Numbered from the stretch's first letter, positions 25,760-36,556 are shown. The stretch is 64,000 nucleotides of DNA from Vagococcus bubulae (GCF_003950315.1 NZ_NGJT01000013.1:1-64000); one strand, 5' to 3'. The notes: a model not told the origin generated them from the sequence alone. A program made the numbers and translations.

Positions 25760-27406
25760 TTATTTTATTCTAAATTTCCGACGAAACTTACGTGCTTTCG
25801 GTCCGAGTAATTGGTCAGCTAAGCGAACTCGTAATACGAGCCATCCATAACTAATGATACCAAACACCACACAGATCATAATGATAATGAAAGCCTGAAA
25901 TTTTCTGTCAGGGTTTAAAAACGTGTATAAACCACTACGTACAAGCCATGTAACTAAAGACATCACTGCACCTAATATCACAATTAACAAAATTCGTTTA
26001 GCTGTCATTGCTAAATCAAACGTCGTAATACGATAAATAGAACGCGTCATCAATAACGCCGAAACACCTAACCCAATCGCAGTTGAGACAAGTGGGCCAT
26101 ATGTTTCAAACATACGCACCATTGGGTATTGTAAGACTAATTTTACTATTAATCCTAGACCCAGTAACATAATGGCTTCTCTATTTCGATATAAACCTTG
26201 AAGTGTGGTTGAGATTAAAATGAAATAGCCCATCACTAACCCAACTAAACTCGCTTCAATCAACACACTAATTCCTAAATCATCAGATGTGTAAAATAGC
26301 ACATACATTGGACGAGCTAACACAATCATCCCCAAGGTTGCTGGGACCATAATAAACAATAATAACTGAATATTATCACTAATTAGTTTAGCCAACTCTG
26401 GTTTTTCATTTTTTGTATAGGCTTCGGTCACTAATGGCAAACTAGTCATAGCCATCCCAGTAGCCAGTGATACTGTAATCATCACTAATTTATCTGGATT
26501 AGCACTAAAAATACTAAATAAAGATTCTAATTGCTTAGACGAATAATTAGTAAAACTTGCCATCATTCGCTCAAACGTGTACTGGTCGACTAATTTAAAT
26601 AACGTAATGGCAGACCCCACAATAATGAATGGTATTGCCTGTTTAATCATTTCTTTAATCAAATGATTTTCAGAAATCTCAACCTCATTCGAGCTATTAG
26701 CTACAAGATAATCCATACGTGATTTTTGTTTTTTATAAAACCAAATCAACGCCGCAAAGGCACCAATCATTCCAATAAATGCCGCAAAGGTTGACTGAAT
26801 CACCGCATCTACATAATCTCCTGTGGTTACTTTCATGATAATAAACGTCATTAGTAACATATAAAATACACGAGCAATTTGTTCAATGATTTGTGATACT
26901 GCTGATGGCATCATATTTTGATTTCCTTGGAAATACCCACGAATCACACTCATCATTGGGAAGATGAGAATAGCCGCACTTAATGCTCTCATCACAGGAA
27001 TTAAATCAGCATTCCCATCTGCTAATATCGGAGCAAATAAATACATAATCCCTGAGCAGACTACTCCAAAAATCCCCATAATCACCATTGTTCGTCTAAA
27101 TAAGCGTCGACTAATTCCATACTCATTTAATGAATTATAATGTGAGATTTGTTTTGCAATAGCACCTGGAATACCGGCTGTTGCGATCATTAAAAACAGT
27201 GCATAAATGTTGTAACCTTTATTAAACAGTGCATTCGCAATTTGTGCGTTGTCCCCCATCCATGCATACCAGGGAATCACATATGCTGCACCTAACAACC
27301 TAGAAAAAACATTTCCTATTGTCATCCATAAAGAGCCACGAACCATTTTTTCCTTTGCATTCAACTCTTTTGCAGTTGCATCAAAAGAAATTTCTCGATT
27401 TGGCAT
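25760..27406 (-). CDS. MurJ/YtgP-type lipid flippase (MVF family)
   Basis: The 548-residue polytopic protein has about 14 membrane helices and the MOP/MVF signature near its start (RGSLWMTIGNVFSRLLGAAY, then ATAGIPGAIAKQIS). It resembles YtgP of Streptococcus and Bacillus, which flips lipid II for peptidoglycan synthesis. A wall polymer flippase is a second possibility. The frame also has a TTG at 27418, but the ATG at 27406 (MPNREIS) is more plausible; neither has a strong ribosome-binding site. It lies 97 bp downstream of leuS on the same strand. Confidence 0.87.
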   Translation of the reverse strand: MPNREISFDATAKELNAKEKMVRGSLWMTIGNVFSRLLGAAYVIPWYAWMGDNAQIANALFNKGYNIYALFLMIATAGIPGAIAKQISHYNSLNEYGISRRLFRRTMVIMGIFGVVCSGIMYLFAPILADGNADLIPVMRALSAAILIFPMMSVIRGYFQGNQNMMPSAVSQIIEQIARVFYMLLMTFIIMKVTTGDYVDAVIQSTFAAFIGMIGAFAALIWFYKKQKSRMDYLVANSSNEVEISENHLIKEMIKQAIPFIIVGSAITLFKLVDQYTFERMMASFTNYSSKQLESLFSIFSANPDKLVMITVSLATGMAMTSLPLVTEAYTKNEKPELAKLISDNIQLLLFIMVPATLGMIVLARPMYVLFYTSDDLGISVLIEASLVGLVMGYFILISTTLQGLYRNREAIMLLGLGLIVKLVLQYPMVRMFETYGPLVSTAIGLGVSALLMTRSIYRITTFDLAMTAKRILLIVILGAVMSLVTWLVRSGLYTFLNPDRKFQAFIIIMICVVFGIISYGWLVLRVRLADQLLGPKARKFRRKFRIK

Positions 27407-27502
27407 GATTCTAACCAACTTTCTTCAATATACTGGTTTAATTGTATCGACAATTGTACGTTTATGCAAACTCTTTTAAACGATTTAAATACAATCTTAA
27501 CT

Positions 27503-29917
27503 TTAATTTGCCACAATATTAACCAATTTATTTGGTACCACAATCACTTTTCGAATGGTTTTTCCTTCAAGTTGATTTTTCACGCCTTCATGTGCCATGG
27601 CAATCTCTTCCAATGCTTCTTTTGATAAATCACGTGCCACCACTTCTTTTCCACGTACTTTACCATTTACTTGGAAAATAACTTCAATTGTGTCTTCAAC
27701 TAGAGCTGATTCATCATATGTTGGCCAAGTTACATAACTAATTGAGCCTTTATTTCCCATTCTTTCCCATAACTCTTCAGAAATAAACGGTGCAACAGGA
27801 GCTAATAATTGTAAGAATCCATTCATGTATTCTACTGGCAAAGCTTCTGCCTTATACGCTTCATTGACAAACGTCATCAGTTGAGAAATGGCTGTATTAA
27901 AGTGTAAGTTAGTATAATCTTCCGTCACTTTTTTCACTGTTTGATGATACACTTTAGTCAAAGCTTCATCATTGTGTTTTGTGATACGATCACGCAACAC
28001 AAAATTCTCATCAATAAACAAACGCCACACACGGTCTAAGAATTTACGACTTCCTTCTAAACCTTTTTCACTCCAAGCAATCGATCCATCAAGTGGACCC
28101 ATAAACATTTCATACAAACGCAATGTATCTGCTCCGTATTGTTCTACGATATCATCTGGATTAACGACATTACCTTTTGATTTAGACATTTTTTCATTGT
28201 TCTCACCTAAAATCATGCCTTGGTTATATAATTTTTGGAATGGTTCTTTGGTTTCAACTACTCCAATGTCGTATAAGAATTTATGCCAGAAACGAGCATA
28301 TAATAAATGGAGAACGGCATGTTCTGCTCCACCAAGATACACATCAACTGGCATCCATTCTTTTAATTTTTCTGGGTCTGCCAATTGTTCGTCATTATGT
28401 GGGTCAATAAATCTTAGATAATACCATGAACTTCCTGCCCATTGTGGCATGGTATTGGTTTCACGACGACCTTTCATGCCCGTTTTTTCATCTACCACAT
28501 TAATCCAATCTGTCATATTTGCTAACGGTGATTCACCTGTTCCACTTGGTTTAATATCTTTAGATTTTGGTAATACTAATGGCAATTCTTCTTCCGGAAT
28601 AGCTGTCATCGTCCCATCTTCCCAATGAATAATTGGAATCGGCTCACCCCAATAACGTTGACGAGAAAATAACCAATCACGCAATCGGTAACTTGTTTTT
28701 TGTTCTCCGATTCCTTCTTTTTCCAACCACTTAATCATGGTTAAAATACCATCTTCTTTATTCATTCCATCTAAGAAATCAGAATTAATGTGGTCGCCAT
28801 CTCCTGTATAAGCTTCTTTAGAAACATCTCCACCATCTAAAACAGGAACAATCTCTAAATCAAATGTTTTCGCAAATTCGTAATCACGTTCATCATGAGC
28901 TGGAACTGCCATAATCGCACCTGTTCCATAAGTTGATAACACGTAATCTGCAATCCAAATTGGGATTTCTTTACCATTCACTGGGTTTACTGCATAAGCA
29001 CCCGTAAAGACACCTGTTTTTTCTTTTGATAATTCTGTACGGTCTAAATCTGTTTTCTTTTCTGCTTCTTTTATGTACGCATCAATCGCGTCTTTTTGTT
29101 CTGGTGTGACAATTTCTTGAACTACAGGAAGTTCAGGCGCCATAACCGCGTAAGTTGCACCAAATAAAGTATCAGGACGTGTTGTAAACACGGTGAATTG
29201 TTTGTCTGTTCCTTTAATGCCAAACGTCACATTAGCTCCCTCAGAACGTCCAATCCAATTACGTTGCATCTCTTTAATACTTTCTGGCCAGTCAATCAAC
29301 TCTAAATCATCAATTAAACGATCCGCATATGCCGTAATACGTAACATCCACTGTTTCATTGGAACACGGTATACTGGATGATCGCCACGTTCTGATTTTC
29401 CATCAATCACTTCTTCGTTAGCCAAGACTGTTCCTAACGCTGGACACCAGTTCACGGGAACTTCTGCTTCATAGGCTAATCCTTTTTCAAACATTTTTGT
29501 AAAAATCCATTGTGTCCATTTATAGTATGAAGGATCTGTTGTATTGATTTCACGATCCCAGTCAAAACTAAATCCTAGCGCATCAAATTGACGTTTAAAA
29601 GTTTGGATATTCTTTTCAGTAAATTCCGCTGGGTCATTTCCTGTGTCTAATGCATATTGCTCCGCTGGCAAACCAAACGCATCCCATCCCATTGGGTGTA
29701 ACACATTAAACCCTTGTGCACGTTTCATACGTGATAAAACATCGGTTGATGTGTAACCTTTAGGATGACCAACATGTAAACCTTGACCTGATGGATAAGG
29801 AAACATATCTAGTGCATAAAAATTTGGTTTGTCTGTTTCTTCACCTGTTTTAAACGTGTGATCTTTTTTCCAATAGTCGCGCCATTTTTTTTCAATTTGT
29901 AAATGATTATAAGCCAT
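27503..29917 (-). CDS. leuS: Leucyl-tRNA synthetase
   Basis: The 804-residue class I synthetase has the HIGH motif as GLHVGHPKG near residue 45, the KMSKS motif at about 580, a CP1 editing domain ([12 protein letters not shown]) and the C-terminal anticodon domain. It charges tRNA-Leu in the cytoplasm. AGGAGG precedes the ATG. The leader contains a T-box with a Leu specifier, so expression should rise when uncharged tRNA-Leu accumulates. Confidence 0.98.
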   Translation of the reverse strand: MAYNHLQIEKKWRDYWKKDHTFKTGEETDKPNFYALDMFPYPSGQGLHVGHPKGYTSTDVLSRMKRAQGFNVLHPMGWDAFGLPAEQYALDTGNDPAEFTEKNIQTFKRQFDALGFSFDWDREINTTDPSYYKWTQWIFTKMFEKGLAYEAEVPVNWCPALGTVLANEEVIDGKSERGDHPVYRVPMKQWMLRITAYADRLIDDLELIDWPESIKEMQRNWIGRSEGANVTFGIKGTDKQFTVFTTRPDTLFGATYAVMAPELPVVQEIVTPEQKDAIDAYIKEAEKKTDLDRTELSKEKTGVFTGAYAVNPVNGKEIPIWIADYVLSTYGTGAIMAVPAHDERDYEFAKTFDLEIVPVLDGGDVSKEAYTGDGDHINSDFLDGMNKEDGILTMIKWLEKEGIGEQKTSYRLRDWLFSRQRYWGEPIPIIHWEDGTMTAIPEEELPLVLPKSKDIKPSGTGESPLANMTDWINVVDEKTGMKGRRETNTMPQWAGSSWYYLRFIDPHNDEQLADPEKLKEWMPVDVYLGGAEHAVLHLLYARFWHKFLYDIGVVETKEPFQKLYNQGMILGENNEKMSKSKGNVVNPDDIVEQYGADTLRLYEMFMGPLDGSIAWSEKGLEGSRKFLDRVWRLFIDENFVLRDRITKHNDEALTKVYHQTVKKVTEDYTNLHFNTAISQLMTFVNEAYKAEALPVEYMNGFLQLLAPVAPFISEELWERMGNKGSISYVTWPTYDESALVEDTIEVIFQVNGKVRGKEVVARDLSKEALEEIAMAHEGVKNQLEGKTIRKVIVVPNKLVNIVAN

Positions 29918-29941
29918 GAATTTTCCTCCTAAAATTTTATG

Positions 29942-30176
29942 TAAAAAAACGCCCTATAAAAACACTTTTGTGTCTTCATAGGACGTTGACTGACGTGGTA
30001 CCACCTAAATTTGTGCCTAGATATACTAGTGCACCTCTAATCCATGTTAACGAAAATAGATTTTCCGACAAGTAAATTTTTATTAAGACAAGTTCAAATA
30101 GTCCATTTATATGTTTACACCAACCACATACTCTCTTAAAAACTTTCTACTTTACTACTTCTTAGTCACTTGTTTT
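29942..30176 (-). ncRNA. T-box riboswitch of leuS
   Basis: Read on the minus strand, the leader starts with a stem I containing AGAGAG, has the T-box core AGGTGGTACCACG at about 30004-29992, and ends in a terminator (AACGTCCTAT with ATAGGGCGTT, then T7, about 29990-29945). The stretch GAA-CTT-GTC near the end of stem I gives CTT, a Leu codon, as the specifier, in agreement with leuS downstream. Confidence 0.92.
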
Positions 30177-30220
30177 TATATTATTAGGTTCATCATATCA
30201 AATGAATGCTACTTTGACAA

Positions 30221-32848
30221 CTAGCTTACTCGTAAGACTTGATTTGCATAAATAATATTACCAGATAAGTTATTCCAGTCTTTAATTTGAGACACACTCA
30301 CATTATATTTTTGTGATAACAACCACAGTGATTCACCTGGTGCTACAGTGTGACGTATGTTTTTAGATGTTACAACACTTGTCGCTCCTGGTAACGTTAA
30401 AACTTGACCAACATAAATGAAATCACTTGTTAAATTATTAGCTTGTTTTAGTGCTTGAATAGTCGTTTTATTAGCTAGAGCAATTCGATATAACGTATCG
30501 CCACTTTTCACTTGATAACTCGACACATTTGTACTCGTAGAAACTGGTGTTGCAATCGGCGTACTTGTTTTAGTCGCTTGACAAATGGTTAATGTTTGAC
30601 CGACATGGATTAAATCACTCGTCAAATTATTCCATTTTTTAATATCATTAACTGATACATTATATCTCAATCCAATACCATATAACGTGTCACCACTTCT
30701 AACAGTATGAGTTGCTTGAGTCGTATTTGTTGACGGACTTGAAGATGATGTAACTTGTTTACGCACTTTTAAAGATTGTCCTACATAAATGGTATCACTA
30801 CTTAAATTATTTAATGATTTAATTTCTTGTACACTTAGTCCATATTTTAATCCAAGACCATATAGCGTATCGCCACTTTTAACAGTATGAGTTGTTGTGT
30901 CAGCATTGGTACTTGTTGATGACGTAGCTTTACTTGTGGACGTTGTTGTACTACTAGAATTAGTCGCCACACCTTTAACCTTCAGCTGTTGTCCCACATG
31001 GATTAAATCACTTGTTAAGCCATTTAAATTTTTCAACTCTTGTACAGTCATACCATTATTTAAAGCGATTCGGTAAAGTGTGTCGCCACTTTTGACTGTG
31101 TATGTAGAGGATGACTCACTGCTACCATTATTATTAGATATAGTGTTCCCCGTTGTGCCATTATGACTTGATTCTGGCGTGGGAGCCTCATCAGATACAC
31201 TAGCATCTGATATTGTTGATTTTACTTTTAATTGTTGCCCCACACGGATTAAATCACTCGTTAAACCATTTAAATTTTTCAACTCTTGAACGGTCATACC
31301 ATAATTTAACGCTATTTTATAAAGTGTATCACCACTTTTGACTGTGTAAGTTCCTGATGCATTTGTTGAAGAACTTGACCCATTATTTCCTGTAGATGAA
31401 CCGGTTCCTGTTGGTGTAGTTACAGGACCACTATAATTGGCATCATCATACTGTGTTAAATTGTATGTGACGATTAAATTATTTAATTTTGTATTATAAG
31501 TAGGATCTGTTGCATATTTTCCTGTTAACCATTTTGTCGCATCTACGTAAGAGTTAGTATTTGATTTCCAAGCTCCTGAATAAAAATATACTCCTGGAGA
31601 AAATGAAGTTGTTTTTAATACTCTCGCATTATCTTCTAGTGATTCACGATAAGATGGATATTTTCTAAACGCATCATTAATTGTGACATATTGACCACCA
31701 TAAAATTCTTGCGTTGGCATCGTAACCGACTGTCCATTATAAGTTCCTTTAATCCCAAACAAATTATGATTTGGTGGTAAGGATAACGTACTTGTCCCAT
31801 AACCACTTTCTAAAATAGCTTGAGCTATCATAACGGAAGCATATAAATCATTTGCAGCGGCAACACTTTGCGCATGAGAAGCAATACTCTCGATAAAGGC
31901 CGCTTGTGGCGTTGCGGCTCTCAAAGTAGCAACTTTAGGTGTTGGAACAACAATGTCTGCAGGTTTTGGTTCTTCTTTTGGTTCTTCTTTTGGTTCTTCT
32001 TTTGGTTCTTCTTTTGGTTCTTCTTTTGGTTCTTCTTTTGGTTCTTCTTTTGGTTCTTCTTTTGGTTCTTCTTTTGATGATTCCTCAGTTATGTCAGATG
32101 ACTGTGTGGTCTCTGAGTCTGTTGTACCTGTATTTTGAGAATCATTTACTTCATCTATAGACTGATTAGTGTCATAGGTAGTATCAAAAGAGCTGTCTGA
32201 AACTTCATCTGATAAAGCATCTGTCGAGTCAGTGGTTCCCTTAGCGAGAGTAGTATTTGTCTCATCCTCAACTAATGTACCGTCATTTTGGGGATTAGCA
32301 ATTGTTTTAACAGTCTTTGTTATAATACTTTTTCCAATCGAAACAGCGACTGTTTGTTCTGATAAATCTGCTTTTTTAAAATCCAGTGGAACATTAATGA
32401 TTGCTTTAGTAAATTGTTTCTCTGTGAATATTAAATGCAGTTGGTTGGTATTACGATTAACCTCATAATAACCAATAACTCTTCCTGTTTCATCTTTAAT
32501 AGATAAATCAGCTTTTTCCGTATTAACAATCGTATTAGGTGACACTTGAATAAGCGCATCCATTTGCTCTGTTTGATGAGCTTCTAAAGTTAGCTTCAAA
32601 TCAAGTGGTGTTGTGTTTTCTGTCCACTCGTCAGATCCTAAAATCGATAAAAATGTCCAATTTTCTTTAGAATTTAACTCTTCTTGATTATTTAAACCAT
32701 TTTGTGTAGTGATGTTATTATCTTTTATATTTTCTGCAGCTAGTGCTGTCATTCCTGGTAACAGTGTTGTAGACGATAACAGAACCGTTCCAAACAAAGA
32801 GGCATGACGAATCATAGGTTGGTTCATCAATAATTTTTTGTTTTTCAT
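30221..32848 (-). CDS. AtlA-like N-acetylglucosaminidase with six LysM domains
   Basis: The 875-residue secreted autolysin has a signal peptide (about 1-38), a beta-rich N-terminal region (about 55-180), an acidic Ser/Thr region, nine EEPK repeats (258-293) and a GH73 glucosaminidase domain (about 314-467) with the catalytic Glu in AILESGYGT. Six LysM domains begin near 499, 581, 650, 714, 776 and 831. It should cleave the glycan strands of peptidoglycan and bind the wall through LysM, like enterococcal AtlA in daughter-cell separation. AAAGGAG precedes the ATG. Confidence 0.94.
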   Translation of the reverse strand: MKNKKLLMNQPMIRHASLFGTVLLSSTTLLPGMTALAAENIKDNNITTQNGLNNQEELNSKENWTFLSILGSDEWTENTTPLDLKLTLEAHQTEQMDALIQVSPNTIVNTEKADLSIKDETGRVIGYYEVNRNTNQLHLIFTEKQFTKAIINVPLDFKKADLSEQTVAVSIGKSIITKTVKTIANPQNDGTLVEDETNTTLAKGTTDSTDALSDEVSDSSFDTTYDTNQSIDEVNDSQNTGTTDSETTQSSDITEESSKEEPKEEPKEEPKEEPKEEPKEEPKEEPKEEPKEEPKPADIVVPTPKVATLRAATPQAAFIESIASHAQSVAAANDLYASVMIAQAILESGYGTSTLSLPPNHNLFGIKGTYNGQSVTMPTQEFYGGQYVTINDAFRKYPSYRESLEDNARVLKTTSFSPGVYFYSGAWKSNTNSYVDATKWLTGKYATDPTYNTKLNNLIVTYNLTQYDDANYSGPVTTPTGTGSSTGNNGSSSSTNASGTYTVKSGDTLYKIALNYGMTVQELKNLNGLTSDLIRVGQQLKVKSTISDASVSDEAPTPESSHNGTTGNTISNNNGSSESSSTYTVKSGDTLYRIALNNGMTVQELKNLNGLTSDLIHVGQQLKVKGVATNSSSTTTSTSKATSSTSTNADTTTHTVKSGDTLYGLGLKYGLSVQEIKSLNNLSSDTIYVGQSLKVRKQVTSSSSPSTNTTQATHTVRSGDTLYGIGLRYNVSVNDIKKWNNLTSDLIHVGQTLTICQATKTSTPIATPVSTSTNVSSYQVKSGDTLYRIALANKTTIQALKQANNLTSDFIYVGQVLTLPGATSVVTSKNIRHTVAPGESLWLLSQKYNVSVSQIKDWNNLSGNIIYANQVLRVS
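31968..32075 (-). repeat. Nine perfect copies of a 12-bp minisatellite encoding EEPK
   Basis: The plus-strand unit GGTTCTTCTTTT is repeated nine times without change from 31968 to 32075, inside the autolysin gene. Being in multiples of three, copy-number change keeps the frame and only alters the length of the linker between the N-terminal region and the catalytic domain. Confidence 0.97.
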
Positions 32849-32859
32849 CTTTTAGTTCT

Positions 32860-33120
32860 CCTTTTTTTATTAAATAAACTATAAATGTTTACTTGATTTA
32901 TCATTTTATATAAAAACACAAAAACCGTATATTTGTTATATTGGTTTTTAAAAAGTACTTTAATAATACAACTTTATTCTAACATTACCATTAAATCATT
33001 AGACGGCGCTATTTTCAAGTATAACTAATTTAATATTAGAATAATTTTAATTAATGTTCTTATTTTAATGACTTAACTAGCTCTAATTTCCTCATACTTT
33101 AGGCCGATTTTTTTCTCTCC
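32860..33120. other. AT-rich divergent intergenic region, no gene seen
   Basis: It separates the autolysin gene from the HAAS/DUF4097 operon and must hold the autolysin promoter. I could not assign that promoter with confidence and saw no WalR-like direct repeat. Confidence 0.5.
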
Positions 33121-33123
33121 ATC

Positions 33124-33152
33124 TTGTTAGAGGTAGTTTTTGAGGGTATATT
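33124..33152 (+). promoter_or_regulatory. Putative promoter of the HAAS/DUF4097 operon
   Basis: TTGTTA (33124-33129), 17 bp, TATATT (33147-33152), 33 bp before the start codon. Confidence 0.55.
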
Positions 33153-33185
33153 GAATATAACGATTATTTAAGGAAGGAGATACGT

Positions 33186-33812
33186 ATGAATAAAGAGCAT
33201 TTTTTTATAGAATTAAGACTCTATTTAAATCAATTATCCAAAGAAGAACAACAAGCCATTATTGATACTTATGACCGTATTTTTGATGAAAAAACAGCTC
33301 AAGGATTATCTGAATATGAAATTACCCAAACCCTTCCGACCCCAAAGCATATTGCACAATCAATCCTTGAAGAATTAGGCTTATCATTTAAAACGCAAAC
33401 AACCATTGATGATGATTGGGTGGAAATCACACATGATATCCCTTACTCCCACCATGCAACCAACCAGTATGCTCAAACAGATTCCAAATCCGCGCGCCTT
33501 TTTCAATTACTTGGTTTAGGTATGCTCAATTTATTTTTTATGTTCTGGGTCATTCTACTAATCACCTTATTATTAGTTAGTGGATGGTTAGTGATTTTTA
33601 GTTTTATGTTTAGTCCTTTAGTTAGTCTATTTTTATTGGGAACAGCTGTATCTACTTATGCTTGGTTTCAATTTTTCGTTACATTAGTTTTATTTGGAGT
33701 TGGCCTTTTAGGGTTTTTGATTCTTAAACCCATTACGAAAGGGGCTTTTAAGCTATTTTTGATGTATCATAAATGGTGTTGGTCTGTGTTGAAAGGAGGA
33801 GCTCGTTTATGA
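33186..33812 (+). CDS. HAAS (DUF1700)-domain membrane protein
   Basis: The 208-residue protein begins with the helical HAAS domain (MNKEHFFIELRLYLNQLSKE, then IDTYDRIFDEKTAQGLSEYE) and continues with about three membrane helices (about 115-200). HAAS proteins usually pair with DUF4097 proteins or PadR regulators and are thought to take part in envelope sensing. AAGGAGG precedes the ATG. The stop overlaps the next start (ATGA). Confidence 0.85.
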   Translation: MNKEHFFIELRLYLNQLSKEEQQAIIDTYDRIFDEKTAQGLSEYEITQTLPTPKHIAQSILEELGLSFKTQTTIDDDWVEITHDIPYSHHATNQYAQTDSKSARLFQLLGLGMLNLFFMFWVILLITLLLVSGWLVIFSFMFSPLVSLFLLGTAVSTYAWFQFFVTLVLFGVGLLGFLILKPITKGAFKLFLMYHKWCWSVLKGGARL

Positions 33813-34864
33813 AAAAAAGAACTCTTTTCGCCATCGTTATAGCTATTCTATTTATGATCATAGGGGGAGTAGGAACTTTTTTCACTCAAAAACAACTCAT
33901 CAATGAACGTGAGGAAAATGCTATTAACAAAAAAATCCCGACTAAAGAAAATAAAACCTTAAATATCCATTTCAGCTCATCTACCCTTGTCACCATAACG
34001 AAATCAGATGATGACAATATTTATATGAATAAGCAGGGCGTGGATTTTAAATTAGATAAAACAACCCAAGCAGACTGTACCTTTACTGAAGAAAAAGATA
34101 TCTCGTCTTTAACTATTAATAATCCAACAGTCAATCATGATAGTCGCTATCCTTTCTCGATTATCAATTTTAATAGTTATACAGATGACACTGTCTACTT
34201 ACGCATTCCGCAACATTATGAAGCCATTCATATAAACGGGGAAAATATCAACTTATCGATGTATGATTTTTCTATTGATAACATGGAGTTTAATATCTCA
34301 ACTGGGAGTATCTCTCTACAAGATGTTAGAGCAAATCATATCTCACAAACTAAGAGTGACACAGATTTTATGATTCAAGACTCTAAAGTATTAGACACAT
34401 TAAACGTAAATTCCAAACAATATGATATTAACGTATTAAACACCACCGCAAAACAGATGACATTATCCACTGGAATGGGTAACATTTTCACTGGAAATAC
34501 AAAAGGAGAATTAAACATCTCTTCTGAAGATGGAGATGTATCTATCAATCATACAACTGGAAAATCTACCATTACAACAAAACACGGAGACATTTTATTC
34601 CATGATGATGCCATTGATTTTGATACAACTCTTTCTTCAACCAATGGTGATATTACAATCGAAACAGATACATCATCCATTGACCATAACCATATAGATT
34701 TTGAAACATCTTTAGGAGACATCTCAATTTTTAATAAAAATTTATCTTCTGAAAGAAAATATAAAACAAATAAAGGAAAAATAAGTATCAAAGCCACTAC
34801 TAAAAATGGTGAAATTGACGTGGAAGAGCTTGATAGTGAAGACACACATTATGGTTATGACTAA
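33809..34864 (+). CDS. DUF4097-family membrane-anchored beta-strand repeat protein
   Basis: The 351-residue protein has one N-terminal membrane helix (about 5-24) and an extracellular region of short repeated strands (ISTGSISLQDV, LSTGMGNIF, ISSEDGDVSI, TKHGDILFHD), the pattern of the DUF4097 putative-adhesin beta-helix. LiaX-type proteins of enterococci carry a similar domain. AAGGAGG is 9 bp before the ATG, which overlaps the previous stop, so the two genes are translationally coupled. Confidence 0.85.
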   Translation: MKKRTLFAIVIAILFMIIGGVGTFFTQKQLINEREENAINKKIPTKENKTLNIHFSSSTLVTITKSDDDNIYMNKQGVDFKLDKTTQADCTFTEEKDISSLTINNPTVNHDSRYPFSIINFNSYTDDTVYLRIPQHYEAIHINGENINLSMYDFSIDNMEFNISTGSISLQDVRANHISQTKSDTDFMIQDSKVLDTLNVNSKQYDINVLNTTAKQMTLSTGMGNIFTGNTKGELNISSEDGDVSINHTTGKSTITTKHGDILFHDDAIDFDTTLSSTNGDITIETDTSSIDHNHIDFETSLGDISIFNKNLSSERKYKTNKGKISIKATTKNGEIDVEELDSEDTHYGYD

Positions 34865-34875
34865 ACCATGTTATA

Positions 34876-34918
34876 ATTAACAGGCTTTATTATTTCGTTA
34901 ATAAAGTCTGTTTTTGAT
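34876..34918 (+). terminator. Terminator of the HAAS/DUF4097 operon
   Basis: AACAG-GCTTTATTA pairs with TAATAAAG-TCTGTT (one mismatch), followed by a T run. Confidence 0.82.
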
Positions 34919-34934
34919 TTTAGGAGGTTATTTT

Positions 34935-35591
34935 ATGAAAACATCGAAATTATATTGGTCTTACGCAGCAAGCATTTGCTTACTACTCTTTGCTGTTCTT
35001 GCTTATTTTGTCGTATCAAATGAATCTGTCTTATATGGGATTGACCACCCTGTCCAACAATTAATTCGTGGCTCCATTACGCCTGAGAAAACGGTTGTCT
35101 TTAAATATTTTACCAAATTCGGCAACACCGTCACGATTGCTTTGTTATTTATTATTAGCTTTTCAATCTTATATTTTAAAGTAAAAGACAAAATGGCTAG
35201 TTACTGGTTAGCTATAAATACTGTTCTTATCTCAGGGATTGGAAACCTTAGTTTGAAGTATCTATTCAATCGCCCCCGTCCAACTGTCGAGCATTTAGTC
35301 GTTGCAAAGCACTCAAGTTTTCCAAGTGGACATGCTATGGGAAGCATGCTGTTTTACGGAACACTTATCTTTTTAGCTTATAAATACATTGACAATAAAG
35401 CGATGAGACTTGTCATTCAAATTGCACTAGGAATCATTATTTTACTCATTGGAACAAGTCGAATTTACTTAGGTGTTCACTACCCAACTGATATTTTAGG
35501 TGGATTCTTATTAGGTGGTTGTTGGTTAACCTTTAGTTACCCATACTTTAAAAAATATGATTTTATCCAACGATTTGAAGGGAAACGATAA
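34935..35591 (+). CDS. PAP2-family membrane phosphatase
   Basis: The 218-residue protein with about six membrane helices carries all three PAP2 motifs: KYLFNRPRP (KX6RP), SFPSGHAM (PSGH) and SRIYLGVHYPTD (SRX5HX3D). It dephosphorylates lipid phosphates such as phosphatidic acid, phosphatidylglycerol phosphate or undecaprenyl pyrophosphate at the outer face; the exact substrate is open. AGGAGG precedes the ATG at 34935; the TTG before that site is not used. It ends 2 bp before mnmL. Confidence 0.9.
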   Translation: MKTSKLYWSYAASICLLLFAVLAYFVVSNESVLYGIDHPVQQLIRGSITPEKTVVFKYFTKFGNTVTIALLFIISFSILYFKVKDKMASYWLAINTVLISGIGNLSLKYLFNRPRPTVEHLVVAKHSSFPSGHAMGSMLFYGTLIFLAYKYIDNKAMRLVIQIALGIIILLIGTSRIYLGVHYPTDILGGFLLGGCWLTFSYPYFKKYDFIQRFEGKR

Positions 35592-35593
35592 AC

Positions 35594-36556
35594 ATGTTTA
35601 CATATAAAAAAGGAGACTCAAAACGTTATTACACTTGGAATGCCGCTCTTAGAGAAGTATTTGATGAAAAAGTCTTTAAAGTTCCAATTGATGGTGGCTT
35701 TGATTGCCCAAATAGAGATGGTACAGTCGCTCGAGGTGGCTGTACTTTTTGTAGTGTATCAGGGTCTGGTGATATGATTATCGCGCCAAGTGATCCTTTA
35801 CCTGTTCAATTTCGTAAAGAAGTCGACCAAATGCATCATAAATGGCCAAACACCACGCAATACATCGTGTATTTTCAAAACTTTACTAATACTCATGCCC
35901 CTCTTACTGTCTTAAAACATCGCTTTGAACAAGTCATCAACGAAGAAGGGGTCGTTGGCTTATCTATTGGGACTCGTCCTGATTGTTTACCGGATGATGT
36001 AGTAGAATATTTAGCCGAATTAAATAAACGATTATATTTATGGGTAGAACTGGGGTTACAGACAACCTTTGAAGAAACTAGTCATTGTATCAACCGAGCA
36101 CATGATTACCAAACCTATTTAGATGGTGTTGAAAAACTTCGTAAACATGGTATTAATGTCTGCACTCATCTAATCAATGGGTTACCAGGTGAAACATATG
36201 ACATGATGATGGAAAACGTCAAACGTACTGTTTTAGACTCAGACATTCAGGGGATTAAGCTACATCTTCTTCATTTGATGTCCAATACAAAGATGGAGAA
36301 AGATTATCTTGAAGGGCGCCTGCAACTATTAACGCAAGAAGAATACACCACTTTAACCTGTGACCAATTAGAAATCATTCCACCTGAAATTATTATTCAC
36401 CGTTTAACTGGAGATGCTCCAAGAGAGGCGATTATTGGACCAATGTGGAGTCTTAAAAAATGGGAAGTGTTAAATGGGATTGATAAAGAATTGGAGAAAA
36501 GACAAACCTATCAAGGAATCTATAATGTTAGAAATGGAGGAAAAAAAGATGCTTAA
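35594..36556 (+). CDS. mnmL: Radical SAM protein, TIGR01212 family (YtqA/MnmL)
   Basis: The 320-residue protein has the unusual radical SAM cluster motif of this family: CPNRDGTVARGGCTFC, with three Cys in a CX(n)CxxC layout, followed by YFQNFTNTHA and IGTRPDCLPD. In Bacillus the homologue YtqA has been linked with YtqB to the synthesis of mnm5s2U at the tRNA wobble position. Here too the methyltransferase gene follows and overlaps (ATGCTTAA), supporting that assignment. AAGGGA lies 11 bp upstream of the ATG. Confidence 0.85.
   Translation: MFTYKKGDSKRYYTWNAALREVFDEKVFKVPIDGGFDCPNRDGTVARGGCTFCSVSGSGDMIIAPSDPLPVQFRKEVDQMHHKWPNTTQYIVYFQNFTNTHAPLTVLKHRFEQVINEEGVVGLSIGTRPDCLPDDVVEYLAELNKRLYLWVELGLQTTFEETSHCINRAHDYQTYLDGVEKLRKHGINVCTHLINGLPGETYDMMMENVKRTVLDSDIQGIKLHLLHLMSNTKMEKDYLEGRLQLLTQEEYTTLTCDQLEIIPPEIIIHRLTGDAPREAIIGPMWSLKKWEVLNGIDKELEKRQTYQGIYNVRNGGKKDA

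Noticed and set aside
31868-32160. Open frames opposite the autolysin gene encoding FGSSFGSS-like repeats
   Set aside because: They are shadows of the 12-bp EEPK repeat and have no ribosome-binding site.
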